Part shown: positions 1 through 14,600 of the stretch, one piece after another
Position numbering within the stretch: the stretch's first letter is position 1
Layout of the letters: each line of letters starts with the position of its first letter
From: Harmothoe impar
Taxonomy: Eukaryota; Annelida; Polychaeta; Phyllodocida; Polynoidae
Assembly: GCA_947462335.1 (NCBI GenBank)
Contig: OX381708.1
Coordinates: forward strand, 8,308,001 to 8,372,000
DNA length: 64,000 nucleotides
Direction of reading: 5' to 3'
Notes under the pieces: model-generated
What the model saw: the letters and a program-made list of their open reading frames with translations, nothing else
What the model was told of the DNA's origin: nothing
The model's database searches: none
Translations under genes and position numbers: made by a program

Positions 1-137
1 GGTAAGATCAGATGAGACACCTAATGATGCCACCTAGGTGAAGATGGAGTAACTACAGGGTCTTGGAAGCAGAGCTTGCGGGGGAGGATGGACAAAACCG
101 CTAGTAGTTATGCAGTTATAATGATGAACACCTAATT

Positions 138-331
138 TTACTGTGAGAGTACTTTATTTTGCTTTTTACTCTTCTGCTTTTCACTCTCCCGCAAATCTTT
201 AGACCCGTGGATATAATTGCTTTCACAGTAATCCCCATATATATTATCAATGCCTTCAAATTTATATAGTGGTAACGCAAAATAGAGTGAAGCATTAGAA
301 GCACCACTCCCAATTTTACTCCCACTCCCAG
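138..331 (-). CDS. Possible Tyr/Lys-rich terminal exon
   Basis: A good acceptor (pyrimidine tract then TTACAG) precedes a phase-1 frame that stays open for 63 residues and stops with TAA at 140-138. The peptide is rich in Gly/Ser at the start, then Tyr (LYFALPLYKF, DNIYGDYCESNYI), and ends in a Lys-rich stretch, as a cytoplasmic tail would. The phase-0 frame of the same DNA is also open and more hydrophobic. The phase does not match the exon at 619-488 (phase 0 out), so a small exon between them is missing, one of the two is wrong, or they belong to different transcripts. Confidence 0.3.
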
Positions 332-487
332 CTGTAATGAAACGACAAGCTCACGTATGAAAAAGACAGTATTTACAAGAACTTGGGTTAATACAGTGTA
401 GGAAGCCTTATATTTAGAAAATAATGATGTTTGGAAATGACCAGGGCAGCACTAGATCATGATAATGTTAAATTTTTGATTTCTCAC

Positions 488-619
488 CATGATCCCCGAG
501 AGGTCGGCATCTGAAGTGATCTGCATATCCTCATATGCAGCCAGAACTTGTGTTTTTTTAGTTCTCCGCTCATATCGGATGTTGTCAAAGGTATAGTAGC
601 CATGTTTTAAAATATAAAT
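488..619 (-). CDS. Possible Tyr-containing cytoplasmic exon
   Basis: A strong acceptor (TGTTTTACCCTATTCAG) and a canonical donor (ATG followed by GTGAGA) bound a 132-nt, phase 0-0 open exon. The 44 residues include TFDNIRYERRTKK and AAYEDMQI, with charged and tyrosine residues like an intracellular tail. It lies downstream, in the minus sense, of the lectin gene's apparent stop. It could be an alternative 3' exon of that gene, reached through a weak GTGCAA donor at 1145 that is also phase 0. I cannot show this without transcript data. Confidence 0.3.
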
Positions 620-1118
620 CTGAATAGGGTAAAACAGTAACAACGTATCTATACAAGTGACCCATAAATTATAAACAGTTACAAATCTCATTCAAAATGA
701 TGCTCTTTTACAAATTAGAAATACAAACTGAATAAAACTGAATCAATATATTTATGTATCATATGGACATACATTTATTCTACTAGCTAAAGCAAGCTGA
801 GAATATTTTTATATCTATATTGGTCATAATTCCCCTTACCCCAAATGAGTTCAATATAAAAACAAAGTATCACGAGCTGTAGTCCAGGTTATTCATCTAG
901 AAAATTTATTTTAAACAACGGTCAGAACTGATTGCATTTGGAAACTGAAAATTGGCAATGGTGAAGTAAGAAGAACATTGACCTATATGTCCTCTTGGAG
1001 TGCAGCAATCATACGATGCATGATTGTGGCACCTGTGAGTGTCTTGCCCATGGTTTCCTTGTTTATCATGCTGACAAAATTACACACTTTATAAAGGTAC
1101 TTTGCTGCCCTCAAATGG

Positions 1119-1336
1119 TTAACAGAATAGAGTGAAGTATTGCACCTCAACAGTAGAGTTTTCAACAGCACTGATGGTAATGAAGTTGGTGCCATTTCCA
1201 GACTCAGGGGTCACTCCATAGTACAGCTTTCCAGGAAACCTAGTTTGTGGTATGGAGCATCCAAAGGCCTGGCCACCAATCTGAGTGCCAAAAGCTACAG
1301 GTTTCATGACGAGACAGGATGCTGTCAGTTTTAATG
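1119..1336 (-). CDS. Last visible exon of lectin gene, unrecognised region part 2
   Basis: A long pyrimidine tract ending TTCCAG gives a phase-1 exon of 71 residues, stopping with TAA at 1121-1119. It has three cysteines, a Gly-rich stretch ([12 protein letters not shown]) and N-linked sequons (NGT, NST). Together with the previous exon it makes about 170 residues that I cannot assign to any family. A weak alternative donor after Glu (1146) would skip the stop and continue in phase 0. AATAAA-like signals on the minus strand near 905-910 and 775 could end a transcript that stops here. Confidence 0.5.
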
Positions 1337-4300
1337 CTGGAATAAAAAGGACAGGAAAAAAGTTGTAAGGAAGACTAGGACACAGGTTCTGGTGACTTTC
1401 CTTTCTTAGAAATGCTAACGTAGCCATTTAATAATTCTATTTGAGGATTTATTCAAAGCTTCAATACTCACCTTTTCTCTGTTTTGATGAGCCTTTGGCT
1501 TCACAATTGTTAGGTATGCTGACATCCATCATAACACCATCGTTTAACACAGCTGTGACAGCTGACGAAACAGAATACGCTGGCCTTGTGACTTCAAGAT
1601 TACAAGTAGCACCACCCGCGCTAAGGCCAGAAAAGCTCAGTGCCTGCACCCCTGGTTCAGCATGGGGGAAAGTGAAGATGAACTCATTCCCATGGTCAAC
1701 GAGAGGAGCTGCAGGCCAGCTTGTAGGGAAGAAGTCAACATCAGGCGGTGACGGATCAGACCAGCTATAAGGTGCTGCAGACAGAGGGAACAATATACAA
1801 TACATCACATATACCAGTTTATAATGGTTGGTAGGTGGCATGTTCACAACCTGATATTACTCATTTCTTATTTACCTTTAATCTCATGAATTCATCATCA
1901 AGGGAATCATCACCTCAACCAGGAAAACTGTATACATTCATGTTGCCTTCAAGCTCATCCCCAACAAAGTAATGCTACATTTTGTCAACCCTTTTGGAGT
2001 GTTGACTTCATAGTATCTCTTGAAATCAGTATTAGATAACTATTTACAGCAGGAGTAAGAGTAGCTAAAGCAGTGGCAGTAGTTGTGGTAATGGTAGTTA
2101 TAGTGGTGGTTGCAGTAGTAGCTTTTCTAAAAGTAGCAGTAGTTTTAGTAGTAGTAAATGGGCATGACTCACCATTAGGCACTGTTGTGCTTGGAGTTAA
2201 GGTAGTGGCAGCTGGATCTATAAAGAAAATGTCATAATGTTAGGTAAAATAAACTTTTTACATCAATCAATCCATTTGAAACAGACACCTACGGGTCTTG
2301 GAAAACTCCCTCCTTGTGAAATACTAACAGTCTTCTTTGTTTTAAAAGTTATCTATGCGATATGTGTTATGGAATATTGGTATTATATCAGTCTCTGCTC
2401 TAATCCAGAACAGGACTAACTGGCCTTAAAAGTCATCTTTTTCTAGATTTCACTGTCAATACCATTGGGAAACACAAATAAAGTCACTAAGGAAGTTAGC
2501 TAGTTATAAGTTCGGTCATAGTTATACATACAATTGATATGAAAAAATATATAGTAAAACAAGAACAGTAAAAACATTTAAATGCACAAATTTCACTTAA
2601 ACATGAAAAAAGGATCCCTATACCAATTGTTAAATACACAAACAAAGTATTAGAATTGTGCCAGATACAATGATGACACACATTGCTATAGGAGTAAGTG
2701 ATTGAGGTTGATCAAAATTAATCAACTAGTTGTACATGTTGATTCAAGGCTCAGTGCAAATTAGGTAGACAAAAATATTACAAAACTACAGCTATAAAGT
2801 TGGCATAATGTGTTGATCAGGTGACAGCTAATAAGGACTCCCTGGCTTGGTCGGTCATGACATTACACAACCGTGTGAGTGATGTCATGACCGGCTAGTT
2901 GACTTGGGAATACTCGGGTCGATGTTTCTCAATTAACGTGCGTTATAAGCAGAGTCAAGCCTTGGAGGATAACACTATAAAGTTACTGTGATACATCTGG
3001 ATTAAAGTATTTGACGTAATGAGTGCCCTCCCCCTAATAAGCCCCCCACTTTTTGACACATTTTTATACTAGAACAAAGGGTCAAATTTCGCAATTTCGT
3101 GGACATTTAAACTATTAAGTACTAAAAACCCCATAAAGATAATTTTATAAGCCTCCTGGGCACTTATTACGTCGAATAAGGTAATCATGTTTGGTACACC
3201 TGGGAGGAACCCGGCAGATAGAGGGGAGGAAATTCCGCATGAACAGGAGGGGTTAGAAAACCAACATGGCGCAGGTGCCGGTGGTCAGCTGGTCTCTCCC
3301 ATACATATGCCTACCATCTACTCCAAGTCTATTGAAGAGTGTGAGGAACGGTTCTAGGCTAAATTGATAGCTATTAATGATACCCTTGCTAATGCAGCAG
3401 CAACAGCAGCCAATGCCAAAGGAACTGCCCAGGCTTTTTAGGCAGGATATTGATCCTTGAAGATAAGATAGAAAGTCAAGCCGACGAGAACTGCAAATTG
3501 AAAAAAAGGGTCGAGGAACTAGAGATGTCATGTGTGTCCCAGAAAGTACTCATGGAGGAATACAAAAAGAGGGAGGAGAGAAAGTAGAGAGAGAAGAAAA
3601 AGAACAACATCACCGTAAAAGGCTTAAAGGAAGATGATACCAAGGACATTTGCACCACAGTGAATGGTCTGTTTGCAGCCATTGGTGTAAACAGCACTAT
3701 AAACAACTGCCAATCAGCCTATAGGCTAGGTATATATAGGCCTACTGCTACCGACCCCATCCCATACTGATCAAGCTACTTGAGGGTACATCTATAGGGC
3801 CCTTATACTCTGCGTTCAAAGACCTACACAAGCAGCCTGGCTGGAAAAAGGTGTACCTCTCCGATGATGTCACACAGGTAGAGGCCGATAAACTCCCTGA
3901 CCTAAGCACAGCGGGCACGTTCACTAGGGAACTGAATGAGGAAGTCCCCTATTGCACATACACCCTAGAAAACCTAGAGTTATTACCACCTCGCCTCTCA
4001 CTAGCAGCAGCCAAGACAAGTGATGTTGTAGGAGGAATAACTTTCCAGTCAGCATTAGTAACATGTACCCTTCTGCTTTTGCTTATGAGGGATGCGAATA
4101 TGGGTGAGATTTCCTAAACATGACCAAATCCCTAAAAAGCCACAATTTCAAAAATATATAAAAGTGGCTTCACCCTAAAAGACATAGATAAGATAAATGA
4201 CACAAGCCCTGGAGAGAACTGCTGCAGCGTATCCCTCATCAGAGTGAGAGATGAGTTGATTGCCCTGCGTGGGATTCTGAACGCACCAGTCCCTACAATG

Positions 4301-7300
4301 CAATCCCTACAATGCAATCCCACACATCAACAATAATTTATGGGTGACTTGTATAGATAATTTTAACCACAATATTAAGACAATCTCACTGCAAAATACT
4401 GTTAATCTGGTTAAAACTAGTAAAGTAAGAGAAGGCTCAGGTGTCCCACACATCTCAAGCAAGGTATTAAAGACAGCCCTAGAGACTCTCCCTGGCCACT
4501 TACAACACATTATAAACCTGTCTATCCTTAAGAGTCCTTTCCCTACTACGAGAAGGGAAGGTTTTGGAGGGAAAACCATTGCGCTATACATCTACGTTAA
4601 ATGTAGAGACGGTGTCTGTCCTAGTACAGCAGTTTATCATACCTGGTAATCTATTACATTCTTCCGTTATATTTGCAGAGGTGCAGTTATGTAGCTACCG
4701 TATTTACCCATTTGTAAGCCGGGTCTCAAATATAAGCCTGCCCCATTTATAAGCTGGGTCAATACTCCATTTGAAATCAGTATAAGCCGGGGCCCGAATA
4801 TAAGCCTGGTCAATAAAGGAAACTCCAATACAATTTCTTCAGAGGGGCATAAGTTCACTTCTAATTGGAGTATTTTCACATTTCTTTTATGTGCATGATG
4901 CTAACGTACCATACCTTAAGCTGAGGAGTATAATTTGGAGATAGGAAACCTTTGAATTTGTCATGATATCATTAAAAATGTCCCAAAAAGTGTGTAAAGA
5001 TGATGAATATATCCGAGAATTTTAGACAGACTGCTAGAGTAGCTCTTTAAATCTAAAAATTAGAGTATATGAAAATAACATAAGCCTGCCTCAAATATAA
5101 GCCTGCCCCGTTTATAAGCCGTGTCAATATCCCATTTGAAATCAATAGAAGCCCGGGCTTATAAACGAGGAAATACGGTATTTATGAACAGTTGGCATTG
5201 TGTACCAAAGCAGTGCTGTTGCTCACTATTGCAATGGTCCATCTCGGTGACGCATGAGCATAACACCTTTAGGATGATTAAGTCCTTACAATGATTGTGC
5301 CTTATGTCATGAAACAACAGTTGCAAAAACTTAAAAAGAAGTTTAATTAATTTGAAAAATAGCTTACCAGCAGGCCCACGATAACCTGAAAAATATAATC
5401 ATGTCACTAAATTCTGAAAAGTGAAAATGTAAATCTAAAGGCAGGGACATATGAAATATTAGACAGTACCAAGTGATTGGAGAACAATACTTTTTCCATT
5501 GAATTATTTGGGGTAAAAAAACTAATGAAGTATACCAGATTTCAAACATCACATGCCCTCTATGTGATTTAGCTATCTATAATATACTTTACTCCACAGA
5601 ACATCCTGCAACACATCTAAGTTAGAGCTCAATTTTTTGTGCTTCCAGGTTTTCATGTAATTTCTAATTTACTATAGCATGGATGGATCCGGATTTTGAA
5701 AGGGTGATGGAGCTGTCAATGAAAATATCCCTTCAAAGACCTTTAAATGACAAAGCCACCCTGACTATGTTCCCAGAAAGGGAAGGGAGTGCTTCCCCCA
5801 AAATCAGATCCTGGAGAGACTGGTATATTGCAAAAAAGAGACAAGTCCTTCCTTTGCTTAGCAATAAAAAGTCTTGATCTGCACAAGGTGTTGCTGTCCA
5901 TTGTAAAATTAAACAAAAGAAGGCAGTTATACTCACAGAGAGCGTAATTCAAATCTTGGCAATCCACTGACATGATCTCATATGTCCAGCTGAGCATGGT
6001 ACAATGCTTGCCCGACATTGGATGAGAACTTTGCCATGCAGACAGTGCATATGTTGTAGAACTGCCATCTTCAAATTGCCAGGGAGAGCTGTCGTCTGAT
6101 CGCTGGAGGCCGAGCCATGATCCAGCACTGATAAACAAATAGGAGTCTACATGATGCTTCAAGTCAGAATTGGCTTTGTCATGGAGAAGGGGTAGCCTTA
6201 TAATGAAATATATGAGGACTTATCTGGATCATAATTGTATTTTCAAGATTAAATCATTCTTGTCAATTTATTTGGCCTCTAGCCTTCAAGCAGCTTCCTC
6301 ATGGATTAACTTGAAGCTTCGTCGACAGCATAGCACCATGTAAGGGGACACATTTGTGCAGGTTTCTACTTTATACTATGCCTAAATTGGGAGAAAAGCC
6401 TTGATTCTTTGATGTACATATCTAACAAACAAAAGGCTAAGATTTATTACCTCCCAAAGTCATGAATCCACTGGGCGTCAGCTGCTGAGTGCACAAAAGG
6501 CAGCATACAATCTACTGTGGCATCAGCATGGTTAACTTGAGTAAGACTTTTCTCATAACACTGCCCATTGTAGATGCCCATGTTGTCCCCAACACAAGCT
6601 ACGGTGGCTGAAAGACAAGACTCTGGTACTGCAGACAACTTTCTAGTGTATGCTATGAAATAAGACTTTGAAGACTATTATTTGAAACTGTCAGAAAGTA
6701 TTCCAAGACACTGTCATAGAATAAAGTACAATAGCATGAGGCGGGGTGTTGACATTGACTACATTTGTTAGTTATAAAATGCATCAAAGTATATATACTT
6801 ATTTCAGGTGGTGAAGAAGCATCCCTACACATAAGCATAGGGAGATTTCTTCTTGAAAGGAGCTTGCAAAATCTGAATCTTGTTCTGAAATGCCCTGTTT
6901 TGCAGGGAGACGTGATCAAGATATCCATTAAAAAAGATTAAATGTCTTTTCTGGGTCAATTTGATAAGTATAACATAAAATGAACATAGAGTTCCACTTA
7001 AATGTGTCCAAAGTTCTCGTGCCTTTACTCGTTGGGCAATGGGTTGTGTTATTGTGTTGTATGTGATACAGCTCACACCTAACTCATGAAGAGACCATCA
7101 GTTTGGACACTTTTCAGGGAAGCTCAGTCTAAGTAAAATAAACAAGTGTTGCCTACCTGCAGTTCCAAGTCCACCTACAACACAAGGGCAGAAGGTCACA
7201 ATCAGACATGAAACTGAGTATTTATTTAGCTAGCATGATGCTGCTTCTCATAGAATGTGAATACTTATTTGATACATTTGTCCATGTGAATGGACCTGGA

Positions 7301-8567
7301 ATCAGTAAGAGCTTGTTCTTATACTTTCAAGTTCGAGTTTGAAAAGTGTTTAAACAGGTTTTTCAATAAATATAAAAGTACACATACATTGGATTCTATT
7401 AAATAAATGAAGAGGTTGTTTCATTTATAACAAATATACAATCTGAACTGGCACACATTCATACATAACCTACATTTCACTATTACACTGATGTGTGATT
7501 GACAGACAATCACACATGATGATTTTACTTGTGGGGGGGGGGGGGGGGCAATTAGGGGTGGATGACAGGTGATGTGACACCAAGTGGTGATTTATAATCC
7601 ATCTAGCATGCATTTTGAGATCAGCAAGACCTTTTTCTACAAATACTTGCATTCCATGATATATTTTTACACACTGACAGAACAGCTTTCATGGCCATAA
7701 TCATACTACGTCCAACCGGACCCCAGACTAGAAAAAGTTCCTTCACAATGATGGTTAAATGCAAACTTCATCTTTTTCAGGTACATGCCCTAGGATATTA
7801 AGCGTTTTTACAAGATGTAATTATGTCATCATCATCAGTTTTAATATAGCTATTTAACACTTAATTCCCAGGAGAAAAAAAAGACAAAATGTTGTCAATC
7901 AAAAAGTATAGTGACCAATTGTATTTTTGTTGTTTCATATAGTAGATACCCCCTATATCTACATGCCTACCAAACTTCTTTTTTCCATAAATCAACAAAG
8001 CGTGTCAGTTTGGGTGTGTTTGTCCAGATTCCTGCAGCAGAGAAACCAGTTAGATGGCTCTGATGCTGTATTTAGCCCCCAGAAGTTCAAACTTGGCAAC
8101 TTGTACCTGAATAAAAGTCTTTTCTATGTGAGGGACACATATTTTTTATCAGATTTCATACATTTTCAGTAGCTCATAGGCCAGCACTAGAAGACAGATG
8201 TATAGGATCTCATCTAGCCTTTTTTGTTCTGTACAGAATGTTCTTCCTAACCTAAACTATTATATTGTTTCCAGCAAAATAATTCCTGGGGATCAAATGA
8301 TATTCAGGCATTTTGAATGACACAATATCTGTGACGATTTAACAAAATTTGGTGAAGTTCGGAACACTACTTCTAAGAAATTAGATGCCTGGGGTCCAGT
8401 TGTCTCTGTCTGTCTCTGTCTGTCTCTGTCTGTCTCTGTCTGTCTCTGTCTGTCTCTGTCTGTCTCTGTCTCTGTCTCTGTCTCTGTCTCTGTCTGTCTG
8501 TCTGTCTGCCTGTCTGTCTGTCGGTCTGTCGTTCTGTCTCTCTCTCTCTGTCTCTCTCTTTTTATAT

Positions 8568-8607
<40 letters not shown>

Positions 8608-11600
8608 TTATATACATATATATGGTTTTAATCAATGACATGGATGAATCCAACACTAACAGTCATAACATTAATTATTATATATATTATTGCTTAAAAA
8701 TGTATTCAAATGAATGAATTCTAGCCACTCATGCTGTAAAATTAATTATCTAGTTTGGTGTTAAAACCCTGAGATACATACGTGATAACTGTGCACGCTA
8801 CTCACAAATATATTTGTAGCTTGCTGAACATCGGACTGCTTCTATTGTGTAGTCTGACTGGAGCACTGCACAATGGTTGTCTGATGTAGGTGGAGACGTC
8901 CACTTTGTCAGGGCGTAGGTGGTAGGGCTGCCATCCTCAAACTCCCAGGGGGAACCATCAGCTATCCTACTCAAGCTAATCCATGTGTCAGCACTGAAAG
9001 AGACAAAAGTCATGTAGTATGGTGACTCTCAGTGCTCTATCACTGAAATAGTGCTACACATGTAGTATGTCACTTCTCAGTACACTAATAACCCAACACT
9101 CTTGTTCTATTACACAAATTAACTACCGTTCCCTTAGTCTTACAACAGCAAAGGCAGTTGCCACACCCACTTGTGCATACTTGAGTCAGGGTTGGCAGCA
9201 TCACACTGTGGACACTTGAGGCAGTTGTACGCCACAGAAGGAAATTGTCAAATCGGAAGGTTGCAATTTAGTAATACACTCACCCCACAAAGTCTATGAT
9301 TGCTTTTATTGTAGCATCATTTTGCACAGCGAGCAGGTGACATTGGCTGCGGGCCTCCATAAAGTTGGTGTTTGTGTACTTCTGGTAACACCACGTTCCA
9401 AACACTCTCAAGTCTGCTCCAACACATGGGACGTCTGTAGAAACTAAAGGATAAACAATAACAACAGCTTTTATCATAACATGGCATTTAGATGAAATTG
9501 AAGTTGGGTCATGAGCTTACCTAAGTGGTCTGTGTGATCAGCCTAGTTCAGGTCTGATTGACCAGGCCTACACTCACTGTATGCTTACAGTTCTTCAACC
9601 TATTTACAGTTCTTGGAAACTATTCAGGTGATACTCTGGTAGTGTCTTTCCCTCATAAGTCCTCTATGCAACCCATGCCAAGGTATTATACATGGAAGAC
9701 TTTTATCAATTTCCCCTAAAGCAGACAAGAATGTCATGCCATAGTTATATGAGATTAGTATTGATGTAATGTGGCGTACATGAATCAATTCTGACTATAA
9801 AAAGCTCCCGATTCAATACAATTAAAATTACCTGAAAACTAAATGGCTGGAACTCTGTTGGCCAAAAGTAAATGTTAGCAACACATCTTACAAAGGCAAT
9901 CCTTACCTGTACGTGTTGGTCTGTGCATATCTGAAACAGTGAAAGGGATATAAGATTCACGATCTACTCATTACTGAAAGTAATTCTGAAAAGACATGGC
10001 AATGATTAGTTATGAATATAATTTGCAAGAATGCAGGATATGTTGACAGTAACATTCCAGGAAGGTATTTCTCTGTAAGGTCTATGTGCATTAAATGGGG
10101 TCTATATAGGCGTCAAGAGTGGTTCTGTTCATAAATTCTATGTATGAGCATATGGTCATTTAAGCCTGTTCAGCATACAGAAAATGAAATTTCGATATTG
10201 GGTCCTAATACTATAAACATTAAAAAATGTCTTTTTAACGTTGAGGGGTGGAGTTGCAGGTTATATTTTCCTTAGTATTAACACTATTATGATTATCCTT
10301 ATTTTCTGTATTTATGAATCATCATTGTATGTATCATCCCTTATGTATCATCCCTGTAAGTGGTAGTGCCGATTTGTCCTGTAATGCATTGTGCCCTTTA
10401 TTGTGATGATGCATGAATGTTGCCCTTCTATGTACCCGGGCAGCATTCTTACATCATGGCTATAAGGGGCTGCCCTTTGCAAAACCACTCTGCCTTCCCA
10501 AAGTCCTCACCTGATGATGGAGTGTAAAATGTGGTCTAACTGGTCAAGGGTCCCTAACCTGTCTATATATGAAGAGTTTGATTCCAAAATGCAAAAAGCG
10601 CCATTTAAAACTTGTCCCAATTTTTGACAAAGGTGTAGGACAGGAATAGGTTAATGCAATCTTGAAACAAATTTTTATCAAAATTGTATTTCTTATGTCT
10701 CTAGGTCCTCTCAAATGTACACATTATATTTAAGACACTATAATTGCCAATATGGTAGCCTTAGATTAATCACTACATGCTGTAATTCTGGAATAGATTT
10801 GTAGTTCTGCTATATTATATTGAATGTATGTATTCATCTGAGTCACCCTACATAGTGGTCACAGTCCAGTGGTCTGTTTGCCCACTGCACCTCACAAATA
10901 GATAAAAACAATCAAGTATATGTAACTTGACCTATACAATCAGATTGTACCAATACACTAGTAATTTGCATCGTTCTGGGGTGTACTATTTATTTGGTTC
11001 ATTTTGTGTGACCATTAGACCATGGCCAGCTAGCTGTGCTAGGCCACTGACCCCTATGGATGGATCTGCAGTACCTTATCTGTAAACTTAGAACAGTGGG
11101 TCTTATCTATACCAACCCTGGGAGCATCCCCACTTTTTCCCATGATTCTACCTATTCATGAACTGATCATTCCATAAGGAGATAAAACGTAGAGTGCTAG
11201 ATCAGTATCCAGGCCTGTAACTAGGGGGGGGGGGTTCGTCGTTTGGAAAGAACCACCCCACCTCCCTGAAAAAGGAAAAGTGTTTCACCCTAGCTAAGTG
11301 GAAAGAGGACATAGTTGCCTACATCTCATTTTTTACGGAGTTTTGATTGGACGGATTGAATTAATAGAACAAAAGAGGGCTAGTTACAGGCCTGAGTATA
11401 TATATGCTACTACGCTCTGTATGAATTTGTTTATGTGACAGGAAATTCGGAAATTGATTTTACTGGGTACAAAAGATTATTTAATGAATGTGCCATGTTC
11501 AATGTATGATATTTGAATTGATATCTAGGATTGTAGTTTGTAAATCAGCCAGTATATCTAGATTGGGGTGTTTTTTCCCCAATAGTACCAAACATGATAT

Positions 11601-14600
11601 CTAGTACATTGTGATCATAGATGGTGAGTACATATGTAGCTTATTTAGGCTGTGCTAGAATAGTGAGCACGTCTTCAACCTGGTTATAGATACAGAGATC
11701 ATTTAAAAAATTTCAAATTGAGAAATTTGTCCAATTTTGGATTGCGAACTGTTTACAATCTTGACATTGACTAGAACTAATGTTGACTAGAAATATGTTG
11801 CCTTGAAATAGGAAATTGGATCAATATGTTTATACCAGATGTTTTCCTTAGTACCCAATATTTATGTTTGAACAATCTTATTTTTCTCTCAAACTCACCA
11901 CACAATGATAAATCACAGAACTCCCACCGGACGGGTTTATCAACGTAGCACCAAGGGGCTGTATCTGAGTCTGGGTTACGGCAGTAGTTACCAGCATCAC
12001 TGAGGGTGGCATCAGGGTACAAAGCCGGATCGGTGTAGATGTGTTGATTCGGTGTCTGAGAATCCCATCGTTGACACGTAGAGCCTGATGAAGATGTACT
12101 CAAAGTCCCCTTATAATCCTTACCATCAGGGGTTGATAGGCATCCTGAAACAATGATTAGGTGGGTGTGATTGCTGCCTGGGAGGATGGGGATGGGAAGG
12201 CTGGTTCTTGACAGGTTGCTTTATACTCCGGGCATGTAGACATGGAGTGACATCAGTGGTGGAGGTGCCAGTATTGCATCTGGAAGTACCGGTATTGCAC
12301 CTGGAGGTGCCAGTATTGCACCTGGAGGTGCCGGCATTGCACCTGGAGGGCGCATGGGTATAGCCTGGATGTGAGGAGGTGCGGCTGTTGGAAATTTCGG
12401 GGTAAAGGCCCTACACTTAATAGAGCAGCATTGGTCTTAGAATTGGGCTTAGGGTTTTGTGCACGGTTTTTAATCAGATTGGTGTTGCTGTCTTGTTTTA
12501 GACTGAAGGATGAGGGTTGTTGGGTTGTATGGGTGGCCCGGCTTGGTGCATACAACTGGCACTACTTTTTTATACAGCATAAAAAAGAAGTGCCAGAGCT
12601 GCGCACTTGGGAAAACACACCTCGAATGAAAGAAATAGCTGTGCTGCTTTAACCAAAAGTCACACATACACATGTATTATATTTATATATATTTGTGTGT
12701 GTATATAATCATAATGTTGTAATAACTGCTCAAATACATACCACTGATTTGACAAAGGTATCTGAATGGTTTAGAGCATGTAGTATCAGCCCAGTGTAAG
12801 TTCCAGCCAGTTCTAATAATTGTCGCAGTACACAGGTCAGTAGCACCATTTGGTTCAGAGTTATGATAATGTGACCACCAGAAGGGGCTCCCATCATTCC
12901 ATGCTGTTTTAGTTTCTTCGTATCCAATCCATAACCAATCAGCATTGTATGCACTGCAAGGAAGATGGTGGGTATTTAGTGTTATAGATCTACAACTTGA
13001 TGGTATTGAAGCACATTATCATAAGGCATAATAAGATCCACAATTAGAGATTGGTCTGACCTGGTATACTTCTGGAGCTGACGTTTTAATGTGGAAACTG
13101 ACAGTTCATCTTCAATAATGGCTCTAAGAATACTGGCTGCATAAGGGATGTGATGAATTACTGGGGCATATTTATACAATTATGTATAGGACAGACCTGG
13201 TCAAAACTTGGAATTATCAAAGTATGACTGATTATGATCCACTGTGTTATCCCTCTATGGCAACACCTATGGAGGTCATCAACAACGCACCTTTTAAGGG
13301 TTTGTTCATATGAAATAGGGAACGTTCAAGTGAACAACCCACTTCCATCCAAAGTGACAGAGTATTGAGTAGTGAGTAACTCACCAGGGCTGCATTCATG
13401 CATCGTGGCAACCCTATGGGGTTCAGACACTACCAGAGGTTTGGCATGATGCACTGATGCAGCAATGGTGAGTTGCTTGCCAGGGCTGCATTTGTGCATC
13501 ATGACAACAAATGTCTTTTTTTTTCGTGACATCCATGCTAATGGGTTAAGGAATGTATTAATCTCATAGGGTTGGTATGGGGCTTGAGTACAAGCCAAGC
13601 AAGGGCATATCACATTGAAGCTGGTAACAAATTTAAAAGGGTTGAAAAAAATTCTTACCTTAAGCCACTAAGGAATCCTACTAGAAAGTCTGATGTTTCC
13701 TGTGAGTCGATCGTAGCGAGGGTGCCACGTCTGTTGCCACATGCCTGTTCTGCATTGCTGAATGAGGTTGTGGTTGTCACTAGCCAGTAGCAGGTAGAAC
13801 TCTTGTGTGGATTCCATCCTGACTGACAGACACTTGCTGTAATACAAGACTTAGGTAGTATGGTACTCTATTAAGACTCAATTAGTGCCATTCAACGCAA
13901 CACTTAATGTGGAATTTCATCACTCATTGAGAAATTCGAGAACAGTTTACAAAAATTGTCATGAGGGGAAGTTAAGTTGGATAAAATAGAGAGTCTTACG
14001 TATAGAGCCAGTGGTGGTGCTTGGGGAAGCAGCTGAAAATGGAAATGAACTAAATAAGACAAAACAGAAATGGTGATTATTTACATGTAAGAATTTCCCT
14101 GAATTTGATTTCTAAATATATTTATACATATATATATACTGTTTCTTGAGATGAATCTTTTTTCATGTTGGGCTTTTAATTGTTATGACTGATATATATA
14201 TATATTGACTTTGATAAAACAAAGTCATTTCAACTTTTAGGATATTAATGGACCTTTGATTCTTTGTGATAGAATCAATCACTTCCAAGTCTTTTTTTCT
14301 TTTTTTTAGGGCAGGGGGTGGTTGCTATGCTCATTTGATTTTACAACCTTTAACATTCATTTATTACATCATTCCTGACTAACAGACACTTGCTGTAATG
14401 CGTAGTGTTTTAGTGCATTATACTCTAATTAAAGCAATATATCGAAATTCAGAATTCCACTATATTTCAAATAAAGATAGCTCTAGAATACAGACTATCA
14501 TGGACCAAATTGATCATATTTAATGCTTCAACATTCCGCCATGTTTGGGCTGGAAGGGGTGTCAGATTATCTTACAAAGAAACTCTGATAACAGTCTCAA

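Noticed and set aside
5368..5385. Collagen-like Gly-x-y segment (YRGPAG)
   Set aside because: Only one triplet; it is a linker, not a collagen repeat.
8293..8717. Open frames rich in Arg-Asp-Gln-Thr or Ser-Leu
   Set aside because: They are translations of the TCTG/TCTC microsatellite.
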